Of a stretch of 64,000 bases of DNA, positions 17,817 to 26,980 are shown one piece after another; positions within the stretch are counted from its first letter, which is position 1; every line of letters starts with the position of its first letter. This DNA comes from Saprospiraceae bacterium (GTDB lineage Bacteria > Bacteroidota > Bacteroidia > Chitinophagales > Saprospiraceae). Location of the stretch: assembly GCA_028279185.1 (NCBI GenBank), contig JANQSS010000173.1, positions 1-64,000 of the forward strand, in the 5' to 3' direction. The notes below the pieces were generated by a model, which saw only the letters and a program-made list of their open reading frames with translations, was not told the origin of the DNA and made no database searches. A program made the position numbers and the translations under genes.

Positions 17817-18488
17817 ATGTTCCGCCTTCTTCTCCTGGGAATGCTATTATGCGTCGGCCTCACAGCTCAAGCACAATTGCTGATAGATGCTGGATACAAT
17901 CCTTCCTACTACTCGATGAATTCCTTTGAGCAAATTGAGCAAAAATTTAACTCGTCAAACCCTTGGTTGAATCGGGAGTTGAAACCATTTCATTGGCTAC
18001 ATGGTATTCACTTGCGTTTGCGTCATCGTTTTAGGGAAGTTGCACCTTTCATCGAGATTAACTATCAACTCAATGGCAACTCCTACTCCGGAATCAGACC
18101 AAACGAGAATTCAGAATCAAAAGGAAAGCTTAGAACCAATTATCGATCTGTGGGTATTGGAATAGAGTGGGAGAAAGAATCATTTGGGCTTGGAATCGGG
18201 ATTGGTCGACAACGATTTATACTCCGTCATACGGAAGAAGGTGGAGTTAGAAAAATTGACGATGATATACTAGATGATGACGTGACGATGGTCAATCTCT
18301 ATGTTAATATATTACCTTCTTTGGACGAGCGTAATAGCACAAATCTCATTTTGCAGCCATTTGTAACTTACCCGTTGCAAGAATCGGATTTCGCTTCAGC
18401 AAGCTCCTATTTTTCGATAGACGAATTATCAACAGATAAGTTTTGGCAGATTGGACTGCGATTGATTCTGTCCAACGGTCAGCGCTGA
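17817..18488 (+). CDS. Predicted outer-membrane beta-barrel protein
   Basis: 223 residues from the ATG at 17817, chosen because MFRLLLLGMLLCVGLTAQAQ is a complete signal peptide; in-frame ATGs at 17751 and 17799 lie upstream of it. The mature part alternates aromatic and polar residues in strand-like stretches (HLRLRHRFREVAPFIEINYQL, SVGIGIEWEKESFGLGIGIG) and ends in FWQIGLRLILSNGQR. That pattern fits a small outer-membrane barrel. No specific family is recognised. The gene is followed 33 bases later by bshC, so the two may be cotranscribed. Confidence 0.7.
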   Translation: MFRLLLLGMLLCVGLTAQAQLLIDAGYNPSYYSMNSFEQIEQKFNSSNPWLNRELKPFHWLHGIHLRLRHRFREVAPFIEINYQLNGNSYSGIRPNENSESKGKLRTNYRSVGIGIEWEKESFGLGIGIGRQRFILRHTEEGGVRKIDDDILDDDVTMVNLYVNILPSLDERNSTNLILQPFVTYPLQESDFASASSYFSIDELSTDKFWQIGLRLILSNGQR

Positions 18489-18521
18489 TTTTTTGAGCAA
18501 AATGTCACATTTTAAACTGGA

Positions 18522-20126
18522 TTGATGAATAGAATTAACCACCGACGATATGAGAGCGAGAGTCTTGCTCTGTTTGGACAGCGAGATCGCGCCTACATGG
18601 AAAATCCCGATGACTTCGCCAATTTCTTATCTGTGACTCCTTCAATTCAAAATATTGAACATGTAATTGAACAAAAACATTCGCAATTCTCGGCTACTAG
18701 ACGAAACCTATTGCACAAAAAACTCACCCAGCAATATGATACACTTGGCTTGAAGCATAGAGACGTCATTGATAAAATAAAAAATCAAAACACTTTTTGC
18801 ATTATTACAGCCCACCAACCATGTCTTTTCACAGGCCCCCTATATTTTATTTATAAAATTGCTTCAACCATTGCTCTTGCGAATAAGTTAAACGATAAAT
18901 TTCCGGCTTATACATTCCTGCCTTTGTATGTTCTTGGCAGTGAAGATCACGACCTAGAAGAGATAAATCATACATGGTTGTACAGAAAAAAAATCACCTG
19001 GAATACAGATCAGAAAGGTGCAGTGGGAAGAATGAAACTTGATGAAATTAATTCTAGCCTGAGCCTTGTGGATGGCATGATATCCAATACAGCGTACGGT
19101 TCAGACATTGTTCAAATTCTGAAAAATGCCTATACATCAGAAAGAACGCTTGCTCAGGCAACACATCATTTAGTGCATCATATTTTTAGTAGGGAGGAAC
19201 TTCTGATAATTGATTTGGATGATTCGGAATTAAAAATGTCTGCTCGAGAACTCTTTCAAAAAGAACTCGAAGAACAATTTTCGCTGCCTCTTGTCCGTCT
19301 AAATCAAGAGAAATTCGAACAAAAGGGATTCAAACCTCAAGTTTATGGAAGACCTATAAATTTATTCTTCCTAGATCAAAACGATCGTATACGATTAGAA
19401 TCGAAGGATAAAAAATTATATGCCGGAAATACGCTAATTGCCGAAACTGCAAGTGATTTTATTGACGAGCAATTAGCCCAGAAGTTGTCCCCTAATGTTA
19501 TTTTACGACCACTTTACCAGCAAACCGTTCTGCCCGGGATTGTCTATATAGGTGGCGGCTCTGAGGTCGCTTACTGGATGGAATTATCATCAGCATTCAA
19601 TGCGATAAACCTCTCATTTCCCATGCTTCTCAGACGTGATAGCGCCATGGTGATTACCAGCCGCATCCGTAAGCTGATGACCTTAACAGAAATATCTCAG
19701 TCAGAATTATTTACTTCTAAACGTGCTATACAAGATGCCTTTTTAGGCCACATTGAAGACGAAAACTGGCAATTAGCTCCATTCATCCAAAAAACAAATG
19801 CCCTTTTTAAAGAATTACGCGATCATGTCCACCAGATCGATTCAGGAATGGATAAAATGATAAGCGGAGCCCAACAACAACAAATTAATTTCGCACAAAA
19901 ACTTGAACAAAAATTAAAACGAGTCATTAAACAGAAACATGAAGTGCATTTAAATCGTCTTGACAAATTATGGGAGGAGTTATTTCCAGATGGTGGATTG
20001 CAAGAACGAAAGGACAATTTTCTACCGATATATGCCGAAGCAGGTCCTGCATTCATCGATGGGCTAATTCAAAACTTTGATTCATTCGAAACAGGTATGC
20101 ACTTTTTTGAATTACCAGGTGATTAA
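18522..20126 (+). CDS. bshC: Bacillithiol biosynthesis cysteine-adding enzyme BshC
   Basis: 534 residues, the usual BshC length. Diagnostic segments are ITAHQPCLFTGPLYFIYKI, LYVLGSEDHDLEEINH (family pattern for the adenylate-like core), VILRPLYQQTVLPGIVYIGGGSEVAYW and a C-terminal coiled coil (QQQQINFAQKLEQKLKRVIKQK). BshC adds cysteine to glucosaminyl-malate in the last step of bacillithiol synthesis, in the cytoplasm. bshA and bshB are not in the window; the PIG-L protein at 30388 has a signal peptide and is not BshB. The 3' end is 5 bases from the convergent accD. Confidence 0.93.
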   Translation: MMNRINHRRYESESLALFGQRDRAYMENPDDFANFLSVTPSIQNIEHVIEQKHSQFSATRRNLLHKKLTQQYDTLGLKHRDVIDKIKNQNTFCIITAHQPCLFTGPLYFIYKIASTIALANKLNDKFPAYTFLPLYVLGSEDHDLEEINHTWLYRKKITWNTDQKGAVGRMKLDEINSSLSLVDGMISNTAYGSDIVQILKNAYTSERTLAQATHHLVHHIFSREELLIIDLDDSELKMSARELFQKELEEQFSLPLVRLNQEKFEQKGFKPQVYGRPINLFFLDQNDRIRLESKDKKLYAGNTLIAETASDFIDEQLAQKLSPNVILRPLYQQTVLPGIVYIGGGSEVAYWMELSSAFNAINLSFPMLLRRDSAMVITSRIRKLMTLTEISQSELFTSKRAIQDAFLGHIEDENWQLAPFIQKTNALFKELRDHVHQIDSGMDKMISGAQQQQINFAQKLEQKLKRVIKQKHEVHLNRLDKLWEELFPDGGLQERKDNFLPIYAEAGPAFIDGLIQNFDSFETGMHFFELPGD

Positions 20127-20131
20127 TTTCT

Positions 20132-20992
20132 TCAGGAAACCTCGGCTGTAGCCGGGGCTAACACTTCGAGAATGACGCCGAGTTTATCTTTAAGATCTTT
20201 TCTATTAACGATAAAATCAAGAAACCCTTTTTCCAATAGGAATTCTGATGTCTGGAACCCTTCAGGTAAGTCTTTCTTTATCGTCTCTTTAATTACTCTG
20301 GGGCCAGCGAATCCTATCAAGGCTTCTGGTTCGGCGAAATTTAAGTCGCCGAGCATGGCGTAGGATGCCGTTACTCCTCCTGTTGTTGGATCCGTTAAGA
20401 ACGAGAGATAAGGGATCCCGGCCTTCGACATTTTGCTCAATTTAGCGGATGTTTTTGCCATTTGCATTAAAGAAAAGGCACTTTCCATCATACGTGCACC
20501 ACCAGATTTACTTATGATCATCAATGGGATTCGATGTTCAAGGCAGTAGTCAATTGCTTGTGATATTCGCTCTCCCACAACCGAGCCCATAGAACCTCCA
20601 ATAAAGCCAAAATTCATGGCTGCAATGACAATTTCTCGCTTATTTATAGCGCCGTGCGCAACAGTGATTGCATCAGTCGTATCATTTTTTTCTCGGGCGG
20701 CTTTGAGTCGCTCATCATACGACTTCAAGTCTTTGAATTCCAGAAAATCCTTTGATTTAAGCTCCTCGAATAGCAGCTCAAAGTCACTGTCAAACAATAA
20801 ATTAAAGTAGGTATGCGAGTCCAGCCGCGTGTGATAATCACAATGCGTGCATTTATAAAAGTTTTCCGCCAACTCCTTTCGCGTACAGAGCTCATTACAG
20901 CGGATACACTTATACCAGAGCCCATCCGGGGTCTCTTTTTTGAATTTTGTGGCGGTCTGAATCCCGTCCTTAAGTCGTTTGAACCATCCCAT
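20132..20992 (-). CDS. accD: Acetyl-CoA carboxylase carboxyltransferase subunit beta
   Basis: 286 residues. The N-terminal zinc ribbon is intact (KCIRCNELC ... FYKCTHCDYH; C-x2-C ... C-x2-C). The crotonase-fold core contains GGSMGSVVGERISQAIDYC, SKSGGARMMESAFSLMQMAKT and DPTTGGVTASYAMLGDLNFAEP. AccD with AccA forms the carboxyltransferase that makes malonyl-CoA for fatty-acid synthesis. accA is not nearby, which is common. The gene is monocistronic by position, with a -7 box at 21036-21043. Confidence 0.97.
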   Translation of the reverse strand: MGWFKRLKDGIQTATKFKKETPDGLWYKCIRCNELCTRKELAENFYKCTHCDYHTRLDSHTYFNLLFDSDFELLFEELKSKDFLEFKDLKSYDERLKAAREKNDTTDAITVAHGAINKREIVIAAMNFGFIGGSMGSVVGERISQAIDYCLEHRIPLMIISKSGGARMMESAFSLMQMAKTSAKLSKMSKAGIPYLSFLTDPTTGGVTASYAMLGDLNFAEPEALIGFAGPRVIKETIKKDLPEGFQTSEFLLEKGFLDFIVNRKDLKDKLGVILEVLAPATAEVS

Positions 20993-21035
20993 ATTGGCTT
21001 TTTAAGATTCCAAAATTGGATGTTCATGGGTGGCC

Positions 21036-21043
21036 CAAATATA
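21036..21043 (-). promoter_or_regulatory. -7 box (TATATTTG) for accD
   Basis: On the minus strand this reads TATATTTG, a perfect TAnnTTTG match, 44 bases before the accD ATG. A -33 TTG at the right spacing is not evident. Confidence 0.45.
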
Positions 21044-21225
21044 GAAATAAAGTTTAAGCCGGGCTAATTATAATTAAATATCACAAAAGCATGTATATGA
21101 TAATCATTCAATTATATATTCTCAAAATGTATATTTGAAAAATAACCAAAGAAATGAACGCGCGAGGCATCGCATAGTGGCTAAGCTGTGGTTCATTTTC
21201 AATCCGTCCGGCTGTGCATAAAAAG

Positions 21226-21256
21226 AAAAAACCCCGTTGACTGAAAGTCAACGAGG
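21226..21256 (-). terminator. Minus-strand intrinsic terminator with no gene upstream
   Basis: On the minus strand an 11-bp stem with one mismatch (CCTCGTTGACT, loop TTC, AGTCAACGGGG) is followed directly by TTTTTTCTTTTT. The T-run exists only on this strand. The neighbouring genes (accD downstream on the minus strand, dnaG on the plus strand) do not end here, so it probably ends a separate short transcript. Confidence 0.75.
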
Positions 21257-21325
21257 CCGAACACACTATGAGAACACCCTAAATCTTAATTCAACTTTAT
21301 GAGAAAATAACGTGTTTGTTACTTT
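21226..21325 (-). ncRNA. Candidate small RNA (~100 nt) between accD and dnaG
   Basis: A minus-strand promoter of Bacteroidota type (TTG at 21360-21362, 20-base spacer, TACATTTG at 21332-21339) lies about 100 bases upstream of the orphan terminator at 21226-21256. The predicted transcript starts near 21325. I see no usable ATG frame in it. It contains two copies of TTCTCATA (within TTTTCTCATAAAG and TGTTCTCATAGTG) ahead of the terminator stem. No known RNA family is recognised. Confidence 0.5.
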
Positions 21326-21331
21326 CTTTGC

Positions 21332-21362
21332 CAAATGTATAACAGTCTTTTTAAACTTCCAA
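21332..21362 (-). promoter_or_regulatory. Candidate promoter of the orphan small RNA
   Basis: Read on the minus strand: TTGG (-33 region, 21362-21359), 19-20 bases, then TACATTTG (21339-21332), matching the TTG-N~20-TAnnTTTG promoter of Bacteroidota sigma factor. It points away from dnaG. Confidence 0.5.
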
Positions 21363-21411
21363 GTACATTCGTAAAAAAAATTGAAAAAATCAGTAAGCTA
21401 ATCTTAATCAA

Positions 21412-23313
21412 TTGATACCTAAAGATACAGTCAGAGAAATAATGGAAACTGCCCGTGTGGAGGAAGTCGTGGCGGATTTTGTCTCATTAAAACGTGCTGG
21501 ATCCAGTTTGCAAGGCTTATGCCCTTTTCACGATGAGAAGACCCCTTCTTTTTCAGTCTCGCCATCGAAAAATATCTTTAAATGTTTTGGTTGTGGCCGT
21601 GCCGGGGATTCTGTCGGTTTTGTGATGGAACACGAGCAATTGTCATTCGTTGAAGCTTTGCGCTATTTGGCTGATAAGTACAACATAACAATTCAAGAGC
21701 GAAAATTAACACCTAACGAAATTGAAGAAATGGATCGTGCCGACTCGCTGCATGCCATGCTTCATTTTGCTTCGAATTATTATCAACGTGCTCTTTTAAA
21801 GAGTCAGGAAGGTAGAGCAATTGGGCTATCATATTTTAAGGAAAGAGGTTTGCTCGATCATGTGGTCGAAGCCTTTCAACTCGGGTATTCTGGTGCGGAT
21901 GAAAATTTAGCGGGACAACTTCGTCAAATGGGCTATGATGAAGACTTGCTACGTGAGGCTGGATTAATTAATAAAAATGGCCGTGACTTTTTTCGAAATC
22001 GTGTAATTTTTCCAATTCATAATTTGTCAGGAAAGGCAATCGCATTAGCTGGTCGAATATTAGGGCAACAGGGCGGGCCAAAATATTTGAATTCTCCAGA
22101 ATCAGCTATTTACATTAAGAACAAGGTGCTCTACGGGATGCATTTGGCCAAAAGCCACATCCGCAAACTGGACAAGTGTTATCTGGTTGAAGGCTATACC
22201 GATGTCATTTCTTTGCACCAAAATGAAATAAAAAATGTTGTTGCGTCATCCGGCACTTCGCTAACCCCAAGGCAAGTTTCATTAATGAAACGATTTTCCC
22301 AAAATGTCACCCTCCTTTATGATGGCGATGCTGCGGGGATTAAAGCAGCCCAACGTGGAATTGAATTGATGCTTGAGGCTGATTTAAATGTTTACATTGT
22401 TTTATTCCCAGAAGGAAAGGATCCAGATTCCTATGTTCGTGAAGTTGGACATAGTGCATTCAAAAAATTCATTGATGAAAATGAAAAAGATTTTATTCTT
22501 TTTCAGGCCGATCTTCAATTAAAAGAAGTGCATTCAGATCCGATAAAAAAAGCTGGCTTTGTAACATCCATGATTAAAACCATCGCCTTTATTGAAGATG
22601 CGGTCAAGCGATCTGCATATGTACAAGAATTATCTCTACTCAGTCAAATGAGTGAACAAGTCATAATGACAGAATTGGTAAAAGAGGTAAAAAAAAGACA
22701 ATGGGAAAAACGAAAACAATCAGCTACTCGCAAAAACGATGAAGAAGCCGCACATGTCAGTCAAAACGTCGTACCCAAATATGATGATCTACATGTAAAG
22801 GAGCGCGATGTCTTACGCATTTTAATGCATGGTGGGGACAAAGAACTGCCAAAATTAGCGGGCATCTCGGTTCGCGATTTTATTCTGGAACAATTAAAAG
22901 ATGTGCCCGAATTTTTAGATCCATTGTATAATAAGTTCTTTCAAGTAGTTCTGCAATCTACTGATGAACCATGGGAGCCCGGCTTACTCCGAAACCATGA
23001 GGATGAGACAATTCGAAAACTGGCGATATCGCTGATGACGGAATCAATAGAAATAAGTGAAAACTGGGAAAAGAAATGGGACATTCATCTCCAAACACAA
23101 GCGCAACCCGAAGAAAATTATTACCTGGATAGTTTGCAAGCAACCTTGAGATTGAAGCTTGATCGCGTTCAGCTTATCTCTAAAGAAAATATTGAAATAC
23201 TGGGAACGTTAACCACAGAAGAAGAAATAAACAAACATCTGGAAATTCAGCATAGACTGTCTCAAATGATGCAAGAACTTGCGGAGCAATTGCGTGCAAT
23301 CGTTTTGACCTAA
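21412..23313 (+). CDS. dnaG: DNA primase DnaG (TTG start)
   Basis: 633 residues. The CHC2 zinc finger has C37, H40, C58 and C61 (CPFHDEKTPSF ... KCFGCG). The catalytic TOPRIM domain includes YLVEGYTDVI and LLYDGDAAGIKAAQRG. A C-terminal helical region would contact the DnaB helicase. DnaG makes RNA primers for replication. The start codon is TTG at 21412; MIPKDTVREIMETA matches the conserved primase N-terminus (MIPxxxIxxI), so a later ATG would remove conserved sequence. The gene stands alone, convergent with fbaA with a 14-base gap. Confidence 0.97.
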   Translation: MIPKDTVREIMETARVEEVVADFVSLKRAGSSLQGLCPFHDEKTPSFSVSPSKNIFKCFGCGRAGDSVGFVMEHEQLSFVEALRYLADKYNITIQERKLTPNEIEEMDRADSLHAMLHFASNYYQRALLKSQEGRAIGLSYFKERGLLDHVVEAFQLGYSGADENLAGQLRQMGYDEDLLREAGLINKNGRDFFRNRVIFPIHNLSGKAIALAGRILGQQGGPKYLNSPESAIYIKNKVLYGMHLAKSHIRKLDKCYLVEGYTDVISLHQNEIKNVVASSGTSLTPRQVSLMKRFSQNVTLLYDGDAAGIKAAQRGIELMLEADLNVYIVLFPEGKDPDSYVREVGHSAFKKFIDENEKDFILFQADLQLKEVHSDPIKKAGFVTSMIKTIAFIEDAVKRSAYVQELSLLSQMSEQVIMTELVKEVKKRQWEKRKQSATRKNDEEAAHVSQNVVPKYDDLHVKERDVLRILMHGGDKELPKLAGISVRDFILEQLKDVPEFLDPLYNKFFQVVLQSTDEPWEPGLLRNHEDETIRKLAISLMTESIEISENWEKKWDIHLQTQAQPEENYYLDSLQATLRLKLDRVQLISKENIEILGTLTTEEEINKHLEIQHRLSQMMQELAEQLRAIVLT

Positions 23314-23327
23314 CCCGGCTTCAATTT

Positions 23328-24401
23328 TTATTTGTTCCGATTAACGCAATTCAAGTCTTCGAAGGCCTGTTTCAATCTTGATACAAATGCTTGTTCACCT
23401 TCTCGCAACCATTTTCGTGGGTCATAGTTCTTTTTATTTGGTACATCATCACCATCCGGATTTCCAATTTGACCCTGTAAATAATCTTTTTTGGATTCGT
23501 AATAATCTTTCACCCCAGACCAAAAGGCCCATTGCATATCCGTATCAATATTCATTTTAATGGCACCATACTCGATCGCCTCACGGATTTCTTCTCGTGA
23601 AGACCCAGATCCACCATGAAAGACAAAATTGATCGGTTGCTCTCCCGTATTAAATTTTTCTTTAACATAGGACTGCGAATTTTTCAAGATAATTGGCTTC
23701 AGCTCCACATTTCCGGGTTTGTACACACCGTGTACATTGCCAAAAGCTGCTGCCACGGTAAATTGATCGCTGATCGCCGCTAATTTTTCATAGGCATAGG
23801 CCACTTCTTCCGGCTGCGTATACAGGCGAGAACTGTCTACATCCGTATTATCCACCCCATCTTCTTCACCCCCCGTAACGCCTAGCTCGATTTCGAGTGT
23901 CATCCCCAAAGGCTTCATCCGCTTCAAATAGTTGCAGCAGATTTCAATGTTTTCCTCGATAGGTTCCTCGGACAGGTCCAACATATGTGAGCTGTATAAA
24001 GGATATCCTCGTTCTGCAAAAAAACGTTCGCCAGCAGTCAACAATCCATCTACCCAAGGCAATAGTTTTTTTGCGCAATGATCGGTATGCAAAACGACAG
24101 GAACTCCATATGCTGATGCCATGGCATGAACGTGCATGGCTCCGGAAATACCTCCTAACACAGCTGCTTCTTGATTCTCATTTGACAAGCCCTTCCCTGC
24201 AAAGAAAGAGGCCCCGCCATTCGAAAATTGAATCATAACCGGGCTATTCACCTCTCTCGCTGTTTCTAATACAGCATTTATAGAATTCGTGCCAATGACG
24301 TTTACGGCAGGAAGGGCAAAATTTTGTTCGTTTGCATAATTAAGCAATTCTGTCACTTCATCCCCATGCAGCACGCCAGCTTTGAATTTTCCTTGGCTCA
24401 T
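23328..24401 (-). CDS. fbaA: Class II fructose-bisphosphate aldolase
   Basis: 357 residues from the ATG at 24401 (MSQGKFKAGVLHGDEV); an ATG three codons upstream is also possible. The class IIA features are present: NFALPAVNVIGTNSINAV, QFSNGGASFFAGKG, the zinc-binding HTDHCAKK, ELGVTGGEEDG, and the phosphate loop VFHGGSGSS. It cleaves fructose 1,6-bisphosphate to two triose phosphates in glycolysis and runs the reverse step in gluconeogenesis. It follows trxB with a gap of about 19 bases on the same strand, so cotranscription is possible though functionally unremarkable. Confidence 0.97.
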   Translation of the reverse strand: MSQGKFKAGVLHGDEVTELLNYANEQNFALPAVNVIGTNSINAVLETAREVNSPVMIQFSNGGASFFAGKGLSNENQEAAVLGGISGAMHVHAMASAYGVPVVLHTDHCAKKLLPWVDGLLTAGERFFAERGYPLYSSHMLDLSEEPIEENIEICCNYLKRMKPLGMTLEIELGVTGGEEDGVDNTDVDSSRLYTQPEEVAYAYEKLAAISDQFTVAAAFGNVHGVYKPGNVELKPIILKNSQSYVKEKFNTGEQPINFVFHGGSGSSREEIREAIEYGAIKMNIDTDMQWAFWSGVKDYYESKKDYLQGQIGNPDGDDVPNKKNYDPRKWLREGEQAFVSRLKQAFEDLNCVNRNK

Positions 24402-24420
24402 TGATTTCAATTTTCTTTAT

Positions 24421-25368
24421 TTAAATTATTTCCTTATCAGTTAAATATCGCTCTGCATCCAATGCCGCCATACATCCTGTTCCAGCGGCCGTTACGGCTT
24501 GCCGATATATTTTATCCTGAGCATCTCCCGACGCGAAAACGCCGGGGCGATTTGTTGTTGATCGCCCGGGAGTGGTTACCAAATAGCCTGCCTCATCCAT
24601 ATCAAGCCAATCTTTGAAAATTTCAGTATTTGGCGTATGTCCTATAGCAACAAAAAATCCTTTAACATCCAGATCTTTCTCTTCTTGTGTTTGATTATTG
24701 AAAACACGGACACCAGTAACTCCGCTCTCATCTCCTATAATTTCTTTTGTCTCTGTGTGCCAGTGAATAATAATGTTTTCCGCTTTTTCAACTCTTGCCT
24801 GCATGATTTTACTAGCACGCATTTCATCTCGTCTAACCAACAAATGGACTTCAGGGCATAATTTTGATAAATACAGCGCTTCTTCCGCTGCTGTATCACC
24901 TCCACCGACGACGGCCACATTTAAACCTTTATAGAAAAAACCGTCACATACCGCGCACGCCGAAACCCCTTGATTCATGAATTTCTGCTCACTAGGAATA
25001 CCCAACCACTTAGCTGAAGCTCCGGTAGAAATAACGACCGTGTGCGCCTTTATTTCCTCACCTCCTTCGGTCCAAAGCTTATGAACAGGGCCATTAAAAT
25101 CAACTTTCGAAATAAAATCATAATTGACTTTCGTTCCAAATCGCTCAGCCTGCTCTCTAAAATCATCCATCATTTCCGGCCCACGAACACCTTTTGGATA
25201 GCCAGGATAATTCTCAACATCCGTGGTAATCATTAATTGTCCCCCCGGGTCTTTTCCTGTATACATGATTGGGTTAAGGTTTGCACGTGCGGCATAGACG
25301 GCTGCTGTATATCCTGCCGGACCCGAACCAATAATTACACAGTTGTGGATATGACCATTTTCACTCAT
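24421..25368 (-). CDS. trxB: Thioredoxin-disulfide reductase
   Basis: 315 residues from the ATG at 25368 (MSENGHIHNCVIIGSGPAG). The in-frame ATG at 25407 overlaps a perfect -7 promoter box, so the shorter start is preferred. Seen: the FAD-binding GSGPAGYTAAVYAARA, the redox CAVC motif in SACAVCDGFFY, the NADPH-binding GGGDTAAEEALYL and the C-terminal FAD motif GVFASGDAQD. It transfers electrons from NADPH to thioredoxin; trxA at 5041 is a likely partner. fbaA follows on the same strand. Confidence 0.97.
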   Translation of the reverse strand: MSENGHIHNCVIIGSGPAGYTAAVYAARANLNPIMYTGKDPGGQLMITTDVENYPGYPKGVRGPEMMDDFREQAERFGTKVNYDFISKVDFNGPVHKLWTEGGEEIKAHTVVISTGASAKWLGIPSEQKFMNQGVSACAVCDGFFYKGLNVAVVGGGDTAAEEALYLSKLCPEVHLLVRRDEMRASKIMQARVEKAENIIIHWHTETKEIIGDESGVTGVRVFNNQTQEEKDLDVKGFFVAIGHTPNTEIFKDWLDMDEAGYLVTTPGRSTTNRPGVFASGDAQDKIYRQAVTAAGTGCMAALDAERYLTDKEII

Positions 25369-25404
25369 ACTAAACTCTATTTTTATTAGATGGATTTGAG
25401 GCTG

Positions 25405-25412
25405 CAAAGGTA
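25405..25412 (-). promoter_or_regulatory. -7 box (TACCTTTG) for trxB
   Basis: On the minus strand this reads TACCTTTG, a full TAnnTTTG match, 37 bases upstream of the ATG at 25368. Because it overlaps the alternative upstream ATG at 25407, it decides for the shorter trxB start. Confidence 0.5.
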
Positions 25413-25531
25413 AAACTTGCCCGCCTACTTAACTAATGATGTTTTACTAAATTGTTTAGCGATGATTTTGTTCAATAAAAATCCCTTTTTGTACTTACGG
25501 TCGGGCCGCAACCTTTAAGCGCTACAATCAT

Positions 25532-25539
25532 TATATTTG
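25532..25539 (+). promoter_or_regulatory. -7 box (TATATTTG) for the persulfide dioxygenase operon
   Basis: A perfect TAnnTTTG match 20 bases before the ATG at 25559. No clear -33 TTG at standard spacing is visible. Confidence 0.45.
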
Positions 25540-25558
25540 GAAAGGAAAATTTAAGTTT

Positions 25559-26971
25559 ATGATAATCGAACAAATCTATACAGGTTGCTTGGCCCAAGGC
25601 GCATATTATATAGAAAGTGCAGGAGAAGCAGCTATTATCGACCCGTTGCGGGAGGTGGATCCTTACATAGAACGAGCGAATCGTGATGGCGCCAAGATCA
25701 AGTACATTTTTGAAACACATTTTCACGCAGATTTCGTCAGCGGTCATGTCACCTTATCTGAAAAGACCGGCGCAACGATCGTTTATGGACCGACGGCAGA
25801 AACAACGTTCGAGAGCAAAGTAGCAAGTGATGGTGAAATTTTTCACGTGGGAAAAGTATCCATCAAGGTATTGCATACACCTGGTCATACCATCGAAAGC
25901 TCCTGCTATCTACTCATGGACGAAAAAGGACGAAATCATGCACTATTCTCTGGCGATACGCTTTTTTTAGGAGATGTTGGTCGACCCGATTTGGCCCAGA
26001 AAGCGGCGCACATGACACAGGAGGAGTTGGCAGGTCAATTATACGATAGCCTTCGTAAAAAAATAATGCCGTTGGAAGATTCAATTACGGTCTACCCCGC
26101 ACACGGTGCGGGGTCTGCCTGTGGCAAGAACATGATGAAGGAAACAATAGACACGCTAGGAAATCAAAAGCGAATAAATTATGCTTTGCGTGAGGATATG
26201 ACCAGGGAGGAATTTATTTCTGAAGTGACAGAAGGTCTTCTACCTCCGCCAGCATATTTTCCCTTGAATGTTAAATTAAACCGTACTGGATATGCACCTG
26301 TCGGACAAATCCTTAAAACCGGGAATAACGGACTAAGTCCAAAGTCTTTTGAACTATTAGCAAATGAAACGGATGCTGTAATCCTAGACGTAAGACATCA
26401 TCGCACCTATATTCAAGGACATATTCCAAGATCCATTTCGATTGGGCTTAATGGGAGTTTTGCGCCGTGGGTAGGTGCGCTGATAAAAGACGTTCAAACA
26501 CCCATTCTGCTTGTGGCGGAAGAAGATGAAGTAGAAGAGGCCATATTACGATTGTCCAGGGTCGGATTTGATAACACTTTAGGATATCTGAAAGGAGGCG
26601 TTGGGGCTTGGAAATCCGCTGGAAAAGAATTGGACAAATTAGAAAGCATTTCTTCTAAAGAATTATTCGATAGGTATATGAAAAACAATGCCATCCCCAT
26701 TTTTGATGTTCGCAAACCCAGTGAATTTGAAGCCGAGCATGTTACACATGCAAGAACTACTCCGCTCGATTTTATCGATCAACATATTGCCGAATTTCCT
26801 AAGGAAAATACATTTTATGTGCATTGTCGAAGTGGATACCGTTCTGTTATCGCGGCTTCAATTTTGAAAATGCATGGTTATCACAATGTGATTGACGTTG
26901 CTGGAGGCTTTTTAGCAATGAAAGATGAAAGCATGCCAACGTCAGATTTTTCATGTAAACAATTGAATTAA
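25559..26971 (+). CDS. MBL-fold persulfide dioxygenase fused to two rhodanese domains
   Basis: 470 residues. Residues 1-~240 are an ETHE1-like metallo-beta-lactamase domain: H54-x-H56-x-D58 in THFHADFVSGH, then HTPGHTIESSCY, FSGDTLFLGDVGRPDL and VYPAHGAGSACGKN. Two rhodanese domains follow. The first (~270-350) has no cysteine in its active loop (LLVAEEDE) and is probably structural. The second carries the catalytic C423 in HCRSGYRS. This MBL-inactive rhodanese-active rhodanese order is that of CstB-type persulfide dioxygenase/sulfurtransferases, which oxidise low-molecular-weight persulfides to sulfite or thiosulfate. The CDGSH protein gene starts 10 bases downstream, and bacillithiol (bshC at 18522) could supply the thiol carrier. 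Confidence 0.92.
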   Translation: MIIEQIYTGCLAQGAYYIESAGEAAIIDPLREVDPYIERANRDGAKIKYIFETHFHADFVSGHVTLSEKTGATIVYGPTAETTFESKVASDGEIFHVGKVSIKVLHTPGHTIESSCYLLMDEKGRNHALFSGDTLFLGDVGRPDLAQKAAHMTQEELAGQLYDSLRKKIMPLEDSITVYPAHGAGSACGKNMMKETIDTLGNQKRINYALREDMTREEFISEVTEGLLPPPAYFPLNVKLNRTGYAPVGQILKTGNNGLSPKSFELLANETDAVILDVRHHRTYIQGHIPRSISIGLNGSFAPWVGALIKDVQTPILLVAEEDEVEEAILRLSRVGFDNTLGYLKGGVGAWKSAGKELDKLESISSKELFDRYMKNNAIPIFDVRKPSEFEAEHVTHARTTPLDFIDQHIAEFPKENTFYVHCRSGYRSVIAASILKMHGYHNVIDVAGGFLAMKDESMPTSDFSCKQLN

Positions 26972-26980
26972 GAAATAATT

